Shown here: piece after piece, positions 42,926 through 52,483 of the stretch
Layout: every line of letters starts with the position of its first letter
How positions within the stretch are numbered: position 1 is the stretch's first letter
DNA from: Halomonas sp. HL-48
GTDB lineage: Bacteria > Pseudomonadota > Gammaproteobacteria > Pseudomonadales > Halomonadaceae
Assembly: GCF_001314875.1 (NCBI RefSeq)
Contig: NZ_LJZS01000014.1
Span: 1 to 64,000 of the forward strand
Reading direction: 5' to 3'
DNA length: 64,000 bases
The notes under the pieces: model-generated
Told to the model about the DNA's origin: nothing
The model's input: the letters and a program-made list of their open reading frames with translations, nothing else
Databases searched by the model: none
Made by a program: the position numbers and the translations under genes

Positions 42926-44833
42926 TCAGTTACCCTCCACGTTGCTGTCATCGGTTTCCAGCGTCTCGCGTACTTCTTCGGCCTCCGGGGCCTCGTCATC
43001 GAGCAGCCACTCGTCAGTCATGGCTCTGGCAAGGTGTGCCGCATGGGTACTGCCACCGCCCGCGTTTTCGACAATCACCGCCACGGCAATCTGCGGGTCT
43101 TCGATGGGTGCAAACGCCATGAACAGTGCGTGGTCACGCAGGCGCTCTTCGAGCTCATCGGCCTCGTAACGCTGGTCCTGGCCGAGCGAGAATACCTGGG
43201 CGGTGCCCGACTTGCCGCCCATGCGATATTCGAGCCCCTCGCCTGTCCGCCGGGCGGTGCCTTCGCTACCGCTGACCACTTTTTCCATACCGCTGAAGAT
43301 GCTGTCCCACCAGTCATCCTGGGCCAGCACGATGTCCTCGGGCGTATCGGGCAGGTCCCTATCAAGCGTCGCATCGCCAATCCGACGGGCCATGCGGGGT
43401 TTGACCCACTCCCCACGATTGGCGAGCGTTGCGGTGGCGCTAGCTAACTGCAGCGGTGTGATTTGCCAGTAGCCTTGACCAATCCCCGCGGAAAGGGTCT
43501 CGCCTGGGTACCAAGACTGGTCAAAGCGTTCGCGTTTCCACTCTCTCGAGGGCATCAAACCTGGACTTTCGCTTTGCACATCGTGCGCTACACGTCGGCC
43601 AAACCCAAAGTTGCTCATTTGTTCATGAAGTTTATCGATGCCTAGCTCATGGGCCAATGAGTAATAAAAGGTGTTATTGGATACTGCCAACGAACGTTCC
43701 AAATCCACCCGTCCATGCCCCCAGCGCAGCCAATTACGGTAACGACGTGAATCATTGGGCAATTGGTAATAGCCAGGATCGTTGATGGTGGTATCCGGTG
43801 TGATAGCGCCTTCAACAAGCCCGCCAAGTGCCAAAAAGGGTTTGATGGTGGAGCCCGGCGGGTAATGGCCGCGAATCGCCCGGTTGTAAAGCGGCAAATC
43901 GAGGTTTTCCTGGAGCGTCTGATAGGAACCTCTGTCGATGCCGGTGACAAACCGGTTGCTGTCGAATCCGGGCGTCGACACCATGGCCAATATCTCGCCG
44001 CTGCCTGGCTCTATGGCAACAATCGAGCCGCGACGACCGTCCATCAGCTCGTAGGCCAGCATCTGCAGCGACTTATCCAGCGTCAGTGTCAAATCCTTGC
44101 CCGGCACCGGATCGGTACGCTCCAGTTCGCGCAGCACCCGCCCCCGGGCGTTGGTTTCCACTTTACGCAGGCCCGCCTGGCCATGCAGTTCATCCTCGTA
44201 AAACCGCTCGATACCGGTTTTGCCGATAAAGTGCGTACCGGCGTAACGGGTGGCATCCAGGTTGGCGACCTCTTCGGCGTTGATGCGCCCGACGAAGCCC
44301 AAGGCGTGCGCCATGACCTCGGCATCCGGGTAATAACGCAGCAGTTGCGCTTCTACCTCGACGCCGGGGAGCTGATGACGGTTGATCGCCACGCGGGCGA
44401 TCTGTTCCTCGCTGAGATCACTGGTCAAAAGAACTGGCTGAAAGGGGCGCTGCCACTGTTGAGAGCGCTCATAAAAAGTGCTGGTTTCTTCGTCGTTCAG
44501 CTCGAGAAGCTCGACCAGCAGGTCAAGCGTTTCGTCGACGTCCTCGGCGCGCTCGCGCACCAGCGTCAGGTTATAGGTCGGTCGGTTTTCGGCCAGCAGC
44601 ACGCCGTTGCGGTCGTATATCAGCCCCCGGTTGGGCGGCAGGGGCTCGACGCGCACGCGGTTCTTTTCGGAACGCGTACTGTAGACATCGAACTGAACCA
44701 CCTGCAGATAGCCCAGGCGACCGACCAGCAGGCTCGTCAAAGCCACGACGACCACCATGGCCAATAGCGCTCGGGCACGAAAAATCCGCAGTTCTTGCTC
44801 GGTGTTCTTAAGCTTGTCGGAGCGCTGTGACAT
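42926..44833 (-). CDS. mrdA: Penicillin-binding protein 2 (elongation transpeptidase)
   Basis: A 635-residue class B PBP. One N-terminal membrane helix (about 17-39) anchors it, followed by the pedestal domain (RGLIYDRNGVLLAENRPTYN) and the transpeptidase domain with SxxK in PPGSTIKPF, SNN in AVSNNTFYY and KSGT in GGKSGTAQ. It crosslinks the strands made by RodA. The acidic tail (about 610-635) is a little long. Confidence 0.97.
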   Translation of the reverse strand: MSQRSDKLKNTEQELRIFRARALLAMVVVVALTSLLVGRLGYLQVVQFDVYSTRSEKNRVRVEPLPPNRGLIYDRNGVLLAENRPTYNLTLVRERAEDVDETLDLLVELLELNDEETSTFYERSQQWQRPFQPVLLTSDLSEEQIARVAINRHQLPGVEVEAQLLRYYPDAEVMAHALGFVGRINAEEVANLDATRYAGTHFIGKTGIERFYEDELHGQAGLRKVETNARGRVLRELERTDPVPGKDLTLTLDKSLQMLAYELMDGRRGSIVAIEPGSGEILAMVSTPGFDSNRFVTGIDRGSYQTLQENLDLPLYNRAIRGHYPPGSTIKPFLALGGLVEGAITPDTTINDPGYYQLPNDSRRYRNWLRWGHGRVDLERSLAVSNNTFYYSLAHELGIDKLHEQMSNFGFGRRVAHDVQSESPGLMPSREWKRERFDQSWYPGETLSAGIGQGYWQITPLQLASATATLANRGEWVKPRMARRIGDATLDRDLPDTPEDIVLAQDDWWDSIFSGMEKVVSGSEGTARRTGEGLEYRMGGKSGTAQVFSLGQDQRYEADELEERLRDHALFMAFAPIEDPQIAVAVIVENAGGGSTHAAHLARAMTDEWLLDDEAPEAEEVRETLETDDSNVEGN

Positions 44834-44896
44834 AGCGGTGACTAACTCTCATTCAATCGGTGGCGAGCACCCAGTAGCATCCGGCTGCTTAAACAA

Positions 44897-45364
44897 TTAA
44901 CGATGGTAGGGATGACCGACCAGCAGCGTCCAGGCACGATACAGCTGCTCGGCGAGCATGATACGAACCAACGGGTGCGGCAAGGTGAGCGGCGATAACG
45001 ACCAGCGTTGTTGCGCCATCGCCGACAGGCCGGGCTCGAGTCCGTCGGGGCCGCCGACCAGCAGGACAACGTCCTGGCCCTGCAGACGCCAGTCATCGGC
45101 TTGGCTGGCGAGCTGTTCGGTAGTCCAGGCATGGCCGTTCACTTCCAGCGCAACCACATGTTCGTTGCCGCGCAGTTTGCTGCGAATGCGCTCTGCTTCC
45201 TGCTCTCGCGCCCTGGCAATATCGGCATTCTTGCCCCGTTGACCAAGCGCTATCTCTTCGATATCCAGGCTAAAGTCCCTGGGCAGACGCTTGCGGTAGG
45301 TTTCGACCCCCGCTTCCACCCAGGCAGGCATTTTGCTGCCCACCGCCAACAGGCGGATTTTCAT
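44897..45364 (-). CDS. rlmH: 23S rRNA pseudouridine-1915 methyltransferase RlmH
   Basis: A SPOUT methyltransferase of 155 residues modifying the ribosome's helix 69 after subunit joining. The SAM-binding knot shows LVGGPDGL and the C-terminal LPHPLVRIMLAEQLYRAW ending in HPYHR, typical of RlmH. Its ATG overlaps the rsfS stop. Confidence 0.97.
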   Translation of the reverse strand: MKIRLLAVGSKMPAWVEAGVETYRKRLPRDFSLDIEEIALGQRGKNADIARAREQEAERIRSKLRGNEHVVALEVNGHAWTTEQLASQADDWRLQGQDVVLLVGGPDGLEPGLSAMAQQRWSLSPLTLPHPLVRIMLAEQLYRAWTLLVGHPYHR

Positions 45365-45741
45365 GACATGCTGGCCTGCTCGTCAGTGATGGAAAGCTCG
45401 CGCAGGCTGGTGTCGCTGGGCAGATCAGCCCACAGACGCTCCAGGTCATACAGGGCACGGGCTTCAGGCAGCATGACATGGACAATCACGTCGCTCAGGT
45501 CAACCAGTACCCAGTCGGCGTTTTCACCGCCTTCGACGCCACGTGGCGCCAGCCCGGCAGCTTTGGCTTTTTCAACCACGTTCTGGGCCAGGGCCGCCAC
45601 GTGGCGAGTTGAGGTGCCGCTTGCAATTAACATGATATCGGCAACGTCGGTCAGTGCGGCGACGTCTAACTGAGCGATATCGCGGGCCTTCAGTTCTTCC
45701 AGCGCATCAAGCGCTACGCTCTTTAATGTATCGATGTGCAT
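45361..45741 (-). CDS. rsfS: Ribosomal silencing factor RsfS
   Basis: A 126-residue member of the Iojap family that binds uL14 and blocks subunit joining when nutrients are scarce. The diagnostic stretch TDVADIMLIASGTSTRHVAAL and the LVDLSDVIVHVM block are intact. It lies between nadD and rlmH, the usual order. Confidence 0.97.
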   Translation of the reverse strand: MHIDTLKSVALDALEELKARDIAQLDVAALTDVADIMLIASGTSTRHVAALAQNVVEKAKAAGLAPRGVEGGENADWVLVDLSDVIVHVMLPEARALYDLERLWADLPSDTSLRELSITDEQASMS

Positions 45742-45795
45742 ATCTCCTAACGAAAACCCCGTGTAATGCGCTTTTGAAGCGGGCCATTGTAACGA

Positions 45796-46461
45796 CTAAT
45801 AGGCGGACTGCCAGCGCTGATACAGTCCTTCACGTAAAATGGCATTTTCAACCGCCTCGGGCACCAGATAGCGGATGCTTTTACCTTCGCCAAGCCACTG
45901 ACGAATATGGGTCGCTGAAATGGCCATCGCCGAAGGTAGTGTTACGTGCAACAGGCGCCCATGAGGTTCGGCCATTAACCGGGACACGCTATCGACTTCG
46001 CGATCGCCCAGCAGTTCCAAAAGTGACGATGAGGGCGCCTCTTCATGACCAGGACGGGCAACCACCACCAGGTGGGCAACATCGAACAGCTGCTCGGGCG
46101 CACGCCATTGATCCAGCCGCAGGAACGCATCCCAGCCGATCGTCATGACCAGCCGCGCCTGCTCGCCGTATTCGTCGCGCAGCGAGCACAGAGTGTCAAT
46201 GCTGTATGAAGGCCCTTCACGCGCCAGTTCGCGGGCATCGGCCTTGAGGCCCGGTGTATCAGCAATTGCGGTCTCCAGCAGCGCCAGGCGCTGGTGGGGC
46301 GATACCTGAGGCGTGTCACGCAGCGGCGGGTGGGGGGCCGGAATCATGTGCACCGTGTCCAGCCCCAGCGCATCGCGAAGCTCCACCGCGCTGCGCAGAT
46401 GCCCGTTATGGACGGGATCAAAGGTACCGCCGAGCATGGCAATACGAGTCGGTCGGGTCAT
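45796..46461 (-). CDS. nadD: Nicotinate-nucleotide adenylyltransferase
   Basis: Makes deamido-NAD from nicotinate mononucleotide and ATP. The nucleotidyltransferase motif [12 protein letters not shown] lies at residues 11-22, and the second motif [10 protein letters not shown] near the C-terminus matches the ISSTxIR box. The length of 221 residues is normal. Its ATG overlaps the proA stop. Confidence 0.97.
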   Translation of the reverse strand: MTRPTRIAMLGGTFDPVHNGHLRSAVELRDALGLDTVHMIPAPHPPLRDTPQVSPHQRLALLETAIADTPGLKADARELAREGPSYSIDTLCSLRDEYGEQARLVMTIGWDAFLRLDQWRAPEQLFDVAHLVVVARPGHEEAPSSSLLELLGDREVDSVSRLMAEPHGRLLHVTLPSAMAISATHIRQWLGEGKSIRYLVPEAVENAILREGLYQRWQSAY

Positions 46462-47765
46462 TCACGCACCTGGCCGTCACCCTGGACCACGTATTTCTGT
46501 GTGGTCAAGCCTTCAAGCCCCACCGGCCCCCGGGCGTGCAGCTTATCCGTGGAGATACCGATTTCCGCGCCCAGACCGTACTCAAAGCCATCGGCAAAGC
46601 GGGTCGAGGCATTGACGACGACGGAGCTTGAGTCCACCTCAGCCATGAACCGGCGGGCCAGCGAGTAGTCTTCGGTCACAATTGCATCGGTATGGTGCGA
46701 GCCGTAACGCTCGATGTGCGCAATGGCCTCGTCGATATCGTTGACTATCTTGATGGCGAGTATCGGCGCGAGGTATTCAGCGCTCCAGTCCTCTTCGCTG
46801 GCCGGCAATGCCTGGGGCAGCAGCGCCTGAGTTTGCGCGCAGCCGCGTAGCTCGACGTCGTGCTCGGCATAACGGCGGGCCAGTTCCGGGAGCAGCAGGT
46901 CGGCAATCGCCGCGTCGACCAGCAGCGTTTCCATGGTGTTGCAGGTGCCGTAACGATGCGTCTTGGCATTGACGGCAATCGCCACCGCTTTGGCGGGGTC
47001 CGCCAGACTGTGCACGTAGACGTGACAAACGCCGTCCAGATGCTTGATCACCGGCACCTTGGCCTCGCGGGAAATACGCTCGATCAGTGATTTGCCGCCG
47101 CGCGGAATAATCACGTCGATGTAATCGGGCATGGTGATCAGCTCACCGACCGCCGCGCGGTCACTGGTGGCGACCACCTGCACGCTACCCAAGGGCAGGC
47201 CTGCATCCACCAGCCCCGCCTGGATGCAGCCGCTGATCGCCGCATTGGACTCTCGCGCTTCGGAACCGCCCCGCAAGACACACGCATTACCCGCCTTGAG
47301 GCACAGACTGGCAGTCTCCATGGTCACGTTGGGGCGCGACTCGTAGATAATCCCGATCACCCCCAGCGGAACCCGCATCTTGCCCACTTGAATACCGCTC
47401 GGCCGATAGCGCATGTCGTTGATTTCACCCACCGGGTCGGGTAGCGCCGCGACTTGCTTTAGCCCTTCGATCATGGCGTCGATGCGCCCATCGCTCAAGG
47501 CCAGGCGGTCGAGAAGCGCCGCGTCCAGGCCGTTTTCCTGGCCTCTTGCCAGGTCGCGGGCGTTGGCCGCCAGCAAATCCGCACGCGCGGCGTCCAGGTG
47601 TTTCGCCATGGCGATCAGGGCGCGATTTTTCTGGCCGGAATCCGCGCGACGCAATTGACTCGCCGCCTGGCGGGCGGCTTTACCCAATGCTTGCATGTAG
47701 GCCGCGACATCGCCAGCCTGCAGGGACAGCTTGGCATCGTCGTCTAACGATGTTGAAACGCTCAT
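46458..47765 (-). CDS. proA: Gamma-glutamyl phosphate reductase
   Basis: Second step of proline synthesis, reducing glutamyl 5-phosphate to the semialdehyde. It belongs to the aldehyde dehydrogenase fold with the catalytic Cys in [13 protein letters not shown] and the family block [14 protein letters not shown]. The ATG at 47765 (MSVSTSLDD) with GGAGA upstream is chosen over an upstream frame start. Proline matters as an osmolyte precursor in a halophile, but that link is general knowledge. Confidence 0.95.
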   Translation of the reverse strand: MSVSTSLDDDAKLSLQAGDVAAYMQALGKAARQAASQLRRADSGQKNRALIAMAKHLDAARADLLAANARDLARGQENGLDAALLDRLALSDGRIDAMIEGLKQVAALPDPVGEINDMRYRPSGIQVGKMRVPLGVIGIIYESRPNVTMETASLCLKAGNACVLRGGSEARESNAAISGCIQAGLVDAGLPLGSVQVVATSDRAAVGELITMPDYIDVIIPRGGKSLIERISREAKVPVIKHLDGVCHVYVHSLADPAKAVAIAVNAKTHRYGTCNTMETLLVDAAIADLLLPELARRYAEHDVELRGCAQTQALLPQALPASEEDWSAEYLAPILAIKIVNDIDEAIAHIERYGSHHTDAIVTEDYSLARRFMAEVDSSSVVVNASTRFADGFEYGLGAEIGISTDKLHARGPVGLEGLTTQKYVVQGDGQVRE

Positions 47766-47959
47766 GCGATCTCCAGGGGTTGTTCGGTGTTGATCCGTCC
47801 AGCCGTGTGACAATTGGCTTGCCGGCGGGGCAGTATACTAAGCCATTTTAGCGCTATACTAGGGGCCTATTTAACACTTCTTGCTACGTAAATGATGATC
47901 ACTTTACGCCTATTGTGCTCACCATCACGCGTCTCTCATAGGGTTGATAGTAAGCCACC
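47766..47959. promoter_or_regulatory. Divergent promoter region proA / degenerate GGDEF operon
   Basis: Two TATACT elements (47834-47839 and 47855-47860) on the plus strand, 21 bases apart, are possible -10 sites for the plus-strand pair; their -35 partners are poor. No coding sequence is seen in the gap. Confidence 0.35.
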
Positions 47960-48814
47960 ATGCAAAATAAATACAAAATACGTCTGCTGAGGGCGAACTT
48001 GCTGGCGGCTGCCGTGGCGCTTGCCTTATGGACCCCCGCGGCGCCCCCGTCAGCGGCGCTGGTGCTATGGCTTTCGGTGGGCTGGCTGTTCATCACTGCC
48101 CTGCTGCTCGACTTCAGCCATCGCTATTCACGCGGCCGGCCTTGGCAGCTGTTGCCAGGCGCGCTGCTGCTGGGGTTGATTGCCGCGGCCCCTGAACGTC
48201 ATGGCCTGTTGATCTGGGCCTGGGCCGCCCTTTTCATGCTACCGCAAATGAGCTGGGTAGCCGCTTTCAACATCAGCGCCGGGCTGCTCAGCGCCGTGCT
48301 GATTGCGCCGCAGCTGTCGACGCCTGCCTGGTTACTGATGGTCACTTCCCTGGCGATTCTGTGCGTGCTGGCACTGGCACGCGCCCAGCAGCTTATCGAT
48401 ATGAACGGTGCCATTCGTCAGCGGCTTCGGCTGATCCCCGGCCTGAACCTTTGGGCCGGCGAACAGCTGGTACGCGATATTCAGCGCGAACAGACGCGTT
48501 GCGCCCGCGAAGGCATATATGGCGAGCTGTTGGTCCTGCGCGTAAAACGTCATCAGCTTTGGCCCACGGCAAAGAAGCTCTGCGAACTGACCCACGACTT
48601 CGAGAACGTCTACCGACTCGATGGCACCACCCTGGCTACCTTGATGCTGTCGCGCTCGGCGCTCGAGGCCCAGGAGCGTTATCGATTAATGATCAATGCC
48701 CTGCCCGACAACATCAGCATCGATCCTATCGAACTGATGGACGTGCCACCCCATGCCTCGACCCTCGTATCACTCAGCCAGCGACCAGTGAGCGCGCTTC
48801 GGGGGCAGCCATGA
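47960..48814 (+). CDS. Membrane protein with degenerate GGDEF-like domain (first of a pair)
   Basis: A 284-residue protein with about six membrane spans (about 10-145) and a cytoplasmic domain (about 165-260). That domain has the fold pattern of diguanylate cyclases (ELLVLRVKRHQLWPTAKKLC), but the active loop reads RLDGTTLATL where RxGGDEF is expected, so catalysis and GTP binding are unlikely. The downstream gene overlaps by four bases and encodes a related degenerate protein. The family is otherwise not recognised. A role as a c-di-GMP or nucleotide sensor partner is inference. Confidence 0.7.
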   Translation: MQNKYKIRLLRANLLAAAVALALWTPAAPPSAALVLWLSVGWLFITALLLDFSHRYSRGRPWQLLPGALLLGLIAAAPERHGLLIWAWAALFMLPQMSWVAAFNISAGLLSAVLIAPQLSTPAWLLMVTSLAILCVLALARAQQLIDMNGAIRQRLRLIPGLNLWAGEQLVRDIQREQTRCAREGIYGELLVLRVKRHQLWPTAKKLCELTHDFENVYRLDGTTLATLMLSRSALEAQERYRLMINALPDNISIDPIELMDVPPHASTLVSLSQRPVSALRGQP

Positions 48815-49743
48815 CACCGCATCACTTCCCAAGGCAACTGATGACGCTTGCCTACCTGGCAAGCATTGCCTTGATGAGCAGCTACGCCATCTGGCTGTAT
48901 GCCATGGGCGAGTATCGCGACCTGGTGGTGCCGAGTTTCATGAGTTTGCTGCTGCTGACGGCATACCTGCTTCACCTGGGTCAGGACATCCGGGCTCACC
49001 TGCCGCGGCTGGTGCTGCTGACGTGCACCTATGGCAGCGTGATTGCCACCCTCTATTACCAACCCGAGACACCGCTGCTGTGGATAGGCCTGCCGATGAC
49101 CGCCGCTTTTCTGCTGCTTCCTCTGGCCTCAGCGGTGGTATTGCACCTTGCACTGATGCCGCTGTGGTGGTTGCTGCCATCCCTTGGCCAAGCGTCGCCG
49201 ACGATAATAATGGGCTATATCGCCCTGATACTGTTGCTGGCACTTCCGCGCTGGGAACATGCGCGACGCCGTGCGCTGTTGCGCGCCACCGACCCCAATG
49301 ACAGCGAGTGCGACGCCTACCATCTCGATACGCTGAAGGATCGCCTGCACAGTGAACACCAGCGTGCCGATATGCTCAACCAGCGTCTGGCCGTCCTGGT
49401 GATTCATTTACCCCAGCGGGACATGGCGGAAGAACAGTTCGGTCCGCGTGCCGCCCAGGCCCTGCTGCACGCCCTGTGTAGCGAAGTCTACAGCTGCTGC
49501 CGCGATCACGACCTGCTGGGACGCGCCGACACCGCAACCTTCTGGCTGGTACTGCCCGACACCAGTGAAAGCGGCGCATTGCTGGTCCGAGATCGCCTTC
49601 AGCGCGCCCTGTCTCGGCGAGTCCTCGTCGAAACCGGGCACGTTGAGGTGCGTATCGCCGCTTGTCTGCCTTGCCCCAAGGAGAGCTTTGAACACTATCT
49701 TCAGCGACTAGAAGCTCGCGGCGCCACCCTTTCTAACGCCTAG
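48811..49743 (+). CDS. Membrane protein with degenerate GGDEF domain (second of a pair)
   Basis: The start ATG overlaps the previous stop (ATGA), giving a 310-residue protein; longer frames in this register are antisense-like extensions. Five or six membrane spans occupy about 10-145, followed by a helical linker and a GGDEF-fold domain (about 170-300). The catalytic loop reads GRADTATFWLVLP against the consensus RxGGDEFLVLLP: the framework (R, F, LVLP) is kept while GGDE is lost. Residues such as LLVRDRLQRAL match the following helix of GGDEF proteins. It is probably an enzymatically dead regulator working with its neighbour. Confidence 0.75.
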   Translation: MTPHHFPRQLMTLAYLASIALMSSYAIWLYAMGEYRDLVVPSFMSLLLLTAYLLHLGQDIRAHLPRLVLLTCTYGSVIATLYYQPETPLLWIGLPMTAAFLLLPLASAVVLHLALMPLWWLLPSLGQASPTIIMGYIALILLLALPRWEHARRRALLRATDPNDSECDAYHLDTLKDRLHSEHQRADMLNQRLAVLVIHLPQRDMAEEQFGPRAAQALLHALCSEVYSCCRDHDLLGRADTATFWLVLPDTSESGALLVRDRLQRALSRRVLVETGHVEVRIAACLPCPKESFEHYLQRLEARGATLSNA

Positions 49744-49784
49744 CTCCCGCTTCCGATGACACTTACCTGCCGCAGGAGACGTCT

Positions 49785-51182
49785 GTGCCGCTCGTCGATA
49801 CACTGCACTCATTAATGTTTAACCCTGTTCTGTTAGTTTGCGTCGTGTTAGCGATTTCATTAGTGGAATCGCTTGCCCTGGTGGGTTTGCTGGTGCCGGG
49901 CGTGGTGTTGATCACCAGTGCTGCGTCCCTGGCGGCGCACCAGGATATCGCCTTGGCGTGGTTAATCGGCGCTGCCTTTATAGGGGCTGTTTTAGGCGAC
50001 GGGATCAGTTTTGTGCTGGGCTTTAAATATCGCGAGCAGGTCACACGGCGCTGGCCATTGTCACAGCATCCCGAATGGCTGGCCCGAGGGGCGTGCTTCT
50101 TCAGCCGCTATGGCGTGTGGTCGGTTTTTATTGGCCGCTTCGTCGGCCCCGTGCGGCCGATTATTCCATTGGTAGCCGGTATAATGCGGATGCCACCGCG
50201 CACGTTCATCTGGGCCAACCTCGCCTCGGCGGTTTTATGGGCGCCCGCTTATGTCCTCCCCGGTTATTTACTGGGTCGCACCTGGCAGCGCCACTTCAAC
50301 CTTCCCTCGGGTCTAGAGACCGCACTGCTCATACTCGGCGCGATTATCGTCGTGCTCGCCGTGATTTTTTCCTGGGGACGGCATCAAGCCTCTCGGCATG
50401 GCAGGCTTTATCGGGCCATTGTCGCTGGCATTCGTCGTTTGCCCCTGCTGCGCCGACCTTGGCTCGCCTTGAGCCAATCCGGCGATGTGCCGCTGGCCTC
50501 GCTCCTGCTGCTGGTCATCTCTGTGGGCGGCCTGTCTGGCTGGACATTGCTGGTGATAGGCCACGATGGTCCACTGAACATGGATCTATTTGTTCAGCAG
50601 CTGCTTACCCGGCTGCAAAACGACGCCGCCTACACCGTAGGGAACATGTTTGCGCGTACTGGCGATACCCTGGGCATCGTGGCCGTAACCCTGCCATGGG
50701 CGGCGTGGATGCTGATGGGCAAGAGATGGGACGCCATATCACACTGGTGCGGTGCTTTGGCTGGCATCGCCCTGCTCAACATGGTGGGCAAAGGATTGTT
50801 TGAGCGCGCACGCCCAGACACGCCGGACTATCTGATGGGCTCGAACTCTTACCCCAGTGCCCACACGTCGACCGCCGTGGTGCTGTGTGGTCTTGCGGCG
50901 GCTTTCGTTGCGGCCGAAATGCCTCGCCAGCAGCGATTCTGGGCTTACTGGGTAGCATTGGCGCTTGCACTTCCCATGGCGTTATCGCGGCTGGTGGTGG
51001 GCGTACACTGGTTTAGTGACTTGGTGGGAGGCGCGCTACTGGGGTTGGTCGTCTGCGCACTCACACTGCTGTACTGGCAGCAGCGGCCTCGCGCCCCGCT
51101 AAGCCCCTGCCCTTGGCGGCTGTTGAGCGTGGCGTCACTGGTACTGATAAGCGCACGCGTCAGCCTGCTACCGCCGGTTTAG
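49785..51182 (+). CDS. DedA - PAP2 phosphatase fusion membrane protein
   Basis: A 465-residue protein joining two membrane enzymes or transporters. Residues 1-200 form a DedA-type domain (GLLVPGVVLITSAASLAA, GRFVGPVRPIIPLVAG), a family implicated in flipping undecaprenyl phosphate and other lipids. Residues about 235-465 form a PAP2 lipid phosphatase with the three motifs KGLFERARP, YPSAHTS and SRLVVGVHWFSDL. The start is a GTG with AGGAG upstream. Joint lipid-carrier dephosphorylation and recycling is an attractive role. It converges on the LysE gene. Confidence 0.93.
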   Translation: MPLVDTLHSLMFNPVLLVCVVLAISLVESLALVGLLVPGVVLITSAASLAAHQDIALAWLIGAAFIGAVLGDGISFVLGFKYREQVTRRWPLSQHPEWLARGACFFSRYGVWSVFIGRFVGPVRPIIPLVAGIMRMPPRTFIWANLASAVLWAPAYVLPGYLLGRTWQRHFNLPSGLETALLILGAIIVVLAVIFSWGRHQASRHGRLYRAIVAGIRRLPLLRRPWLALSQSGDVPLASLLLLVISVGGLSGWTLLVIGHDGPLNMDLFVQQLLTRLQNDAAYTVGNMFARTGDTLGIVAVTLPWAAWMLMGKRWDAISHWCGALAGIALLNMVGKGLFERARPDTPDYLMGSNSYPSAHTSTAVVLCGLAAAFVAAEMPRQQRFWAYWVALALALPMALSRLVVGVHWFSDLVGGALLGLVVCALTLLYWQQRPRAPLSPCPWRLLSVASLVLISARVSLLPPV

Positions 51183-51196
51183 GCTGGCAACAGGCC

Positions 51197-51820
51197 CTAA
51201 CCAAGCGCCAACCAGAAGCCAACGCCGATCATCAAGGTCCCCGCGATACGGTTCATTAGCCGCACGTTGCCGCTTTTACCCAGCACGCGGCGCAGCGTTT
51301 TACCGCCGGTGGCGTAGACCAGCATGCTGGCAAACTCGATGGTCAGGATAACCCCGATCAGCACGGCAAGCTGTTGGCCGAGTGGCCGACTGCTATCCAG
51401 AAATGGCGGCAGCAGGACCATGAAAAACGCCCAGCCTTTGGGATTGGCAACGGCCGTGACAAACCCCTGGAGGGCCAACTGCCAGCGCCCTGCCGGAGGT
51501 CCGGCATCGAGCTCGCTGGGAATGGCCATGCGCCCACGGGAGCGCCACATCATGATGCCCAGGTAGGCCAGGTAAGCGCCGCCCACCCACTTGAAGGCGA
51601 TAAACAGCCCCGGCTGGCGAAGCATCAGAGCGGCCACCCCGGCGCCCGCGGCCGCGGCCACCAGACCGACCCCGATCAATTCACCGATCATCATCCATAA
51701 CGTGCGCTTGATCCCCTGGGTCATGCCCAGCACCATCGCCAGCGTCATGCACATCCCCGGCGTTAACGAGACCAGCAAAAACGTCGGTACAAAAACCGTG
51801 AGCGTGGCCCATGACATCAT
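51197..51820 (-). CDS. LysE/RhtB-family amino-acid exporter
   Basis: A six-span exporter of 207 residues with the family opening (LVSLTPGMCMTLAMVLGMTQG) and the NPKGWAFFMVLLPPFLD segment. LysE/RhtB proteins export amino acids such as lysine, threonine or homoserine lactones; the substrate cannot be told here. It lies four bases after ubiX on the same strand. Confidence 0.92.
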   Translation of the reverse strand: MMSWATLTVFVPTFLLVSLTPGMCMTLAMVLGMTQGIKRTLWMMIGELIGVGLVAAAAGAGVAALMLRQPGLFIAFKWVGGAYLAYLGIMMWRSRGRMAIPSELDAGPPAGRWQLALQGFVTAVANPKGWAFFMVLLPPFLDSSRPLGQQLAVLIGVILTIEFASMLVYATGGKTLRRVLGKSGNVRLMNRIAGTLMIGVGFWLALG

Positions 51821-51823
51821 TGG

Positions 51824-52483
51824 CTATCCATCCTTGGTGGTTGTTGCAGGCGCCTGATCTTCTCCCCAGCGGGGCATCAGTTGGTGGTCAATCCCCAACT
51901 GGTTGAGAATCCGCGCGACGATAAAATCAATCAGGTCATCGATGCTTTGCGGGCAATGATAGAACCCCGGTGCGGCGGGCAGAATGACCACGCCCAACCG
52001 GCTCAGGGTCAGCATATGTTCCAGGTGAATCGGCGAAAACGGGCTTTCCCGCGGCACCATGACCAGCGTGCGGCGCTCTTTGATGGCCACGTCGGCAGCG
52101 CGCTCGATCAGGTTGTTGCTGGCGCCCGTCGCCACCGCCGAGAGCGACCCTGTAGAGCACGGGCAGATCACCATGGCGGAAGCCGCCCCTGAACCAGAGG
52201 CGACCGGCGCCATCCAGTCCTCGCGACCGAAGCAGCGTATCTGCCCAGGCGCCGCGCCGGTCCGTTCGCTCAACGCCTCCGCAAGCCGCTCGGGCTGAGC
52301 CGGCAATTGCACGTCGGTTTCGGTGGCGATCACCATATGCGCCGCCTTGGAAATCATCACCCACACCTCGTGCTCGGCTGCCACCAGCACCTCGATCAGC
52401 CTGAGGCCGTATTGAGCCCCCGAGGCACCGGTCAGCGCCACGGTCACCGGCGGCTTGAAAGGCGTCGCTTTTGGGTGAGTCAT
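51824..52483 (-). CDS. ubiX: Flavin prenyltransferase UbiX
   Basis: Makes prenylated FMN, the cofactor used by the UbiD decarboxylase in ubiquinone synthesis. The FMN-binding start [17 protein letters not shown] and the family blocks [19 protein letters not shown] and [15 protein letters not shown] are intact. The length is 219 residues. It overlaps mpl (TGATG). Confidence 0.96.
   Translation of the reverse strand: MTHPKATPFKPPVTVALTGASGAQYGLRLIEVLVAAEHEVWVMISKAAHMVIATETDVQLPAQPERLAEALSERTGAAPGQIRCFGREDWMAPVASGSGAASAMVICPCSTGSLSAVATGASNNLIERAADVAIKERRTLVMVPRESPFSPIHLEHMLTLSRLGVVILPAAPGFYHCPQSIDDLIDFIVARILNQLGIDHQLMPRWGEDQAPATTTKDG

Noticed and set aside
48361-48810. Upstream extension of the second degenerate GGDEF gene
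   Set aside because: It would overlap the preceding gene in another frame; the ATGA overlap at 48811 gives a natural coupled start.
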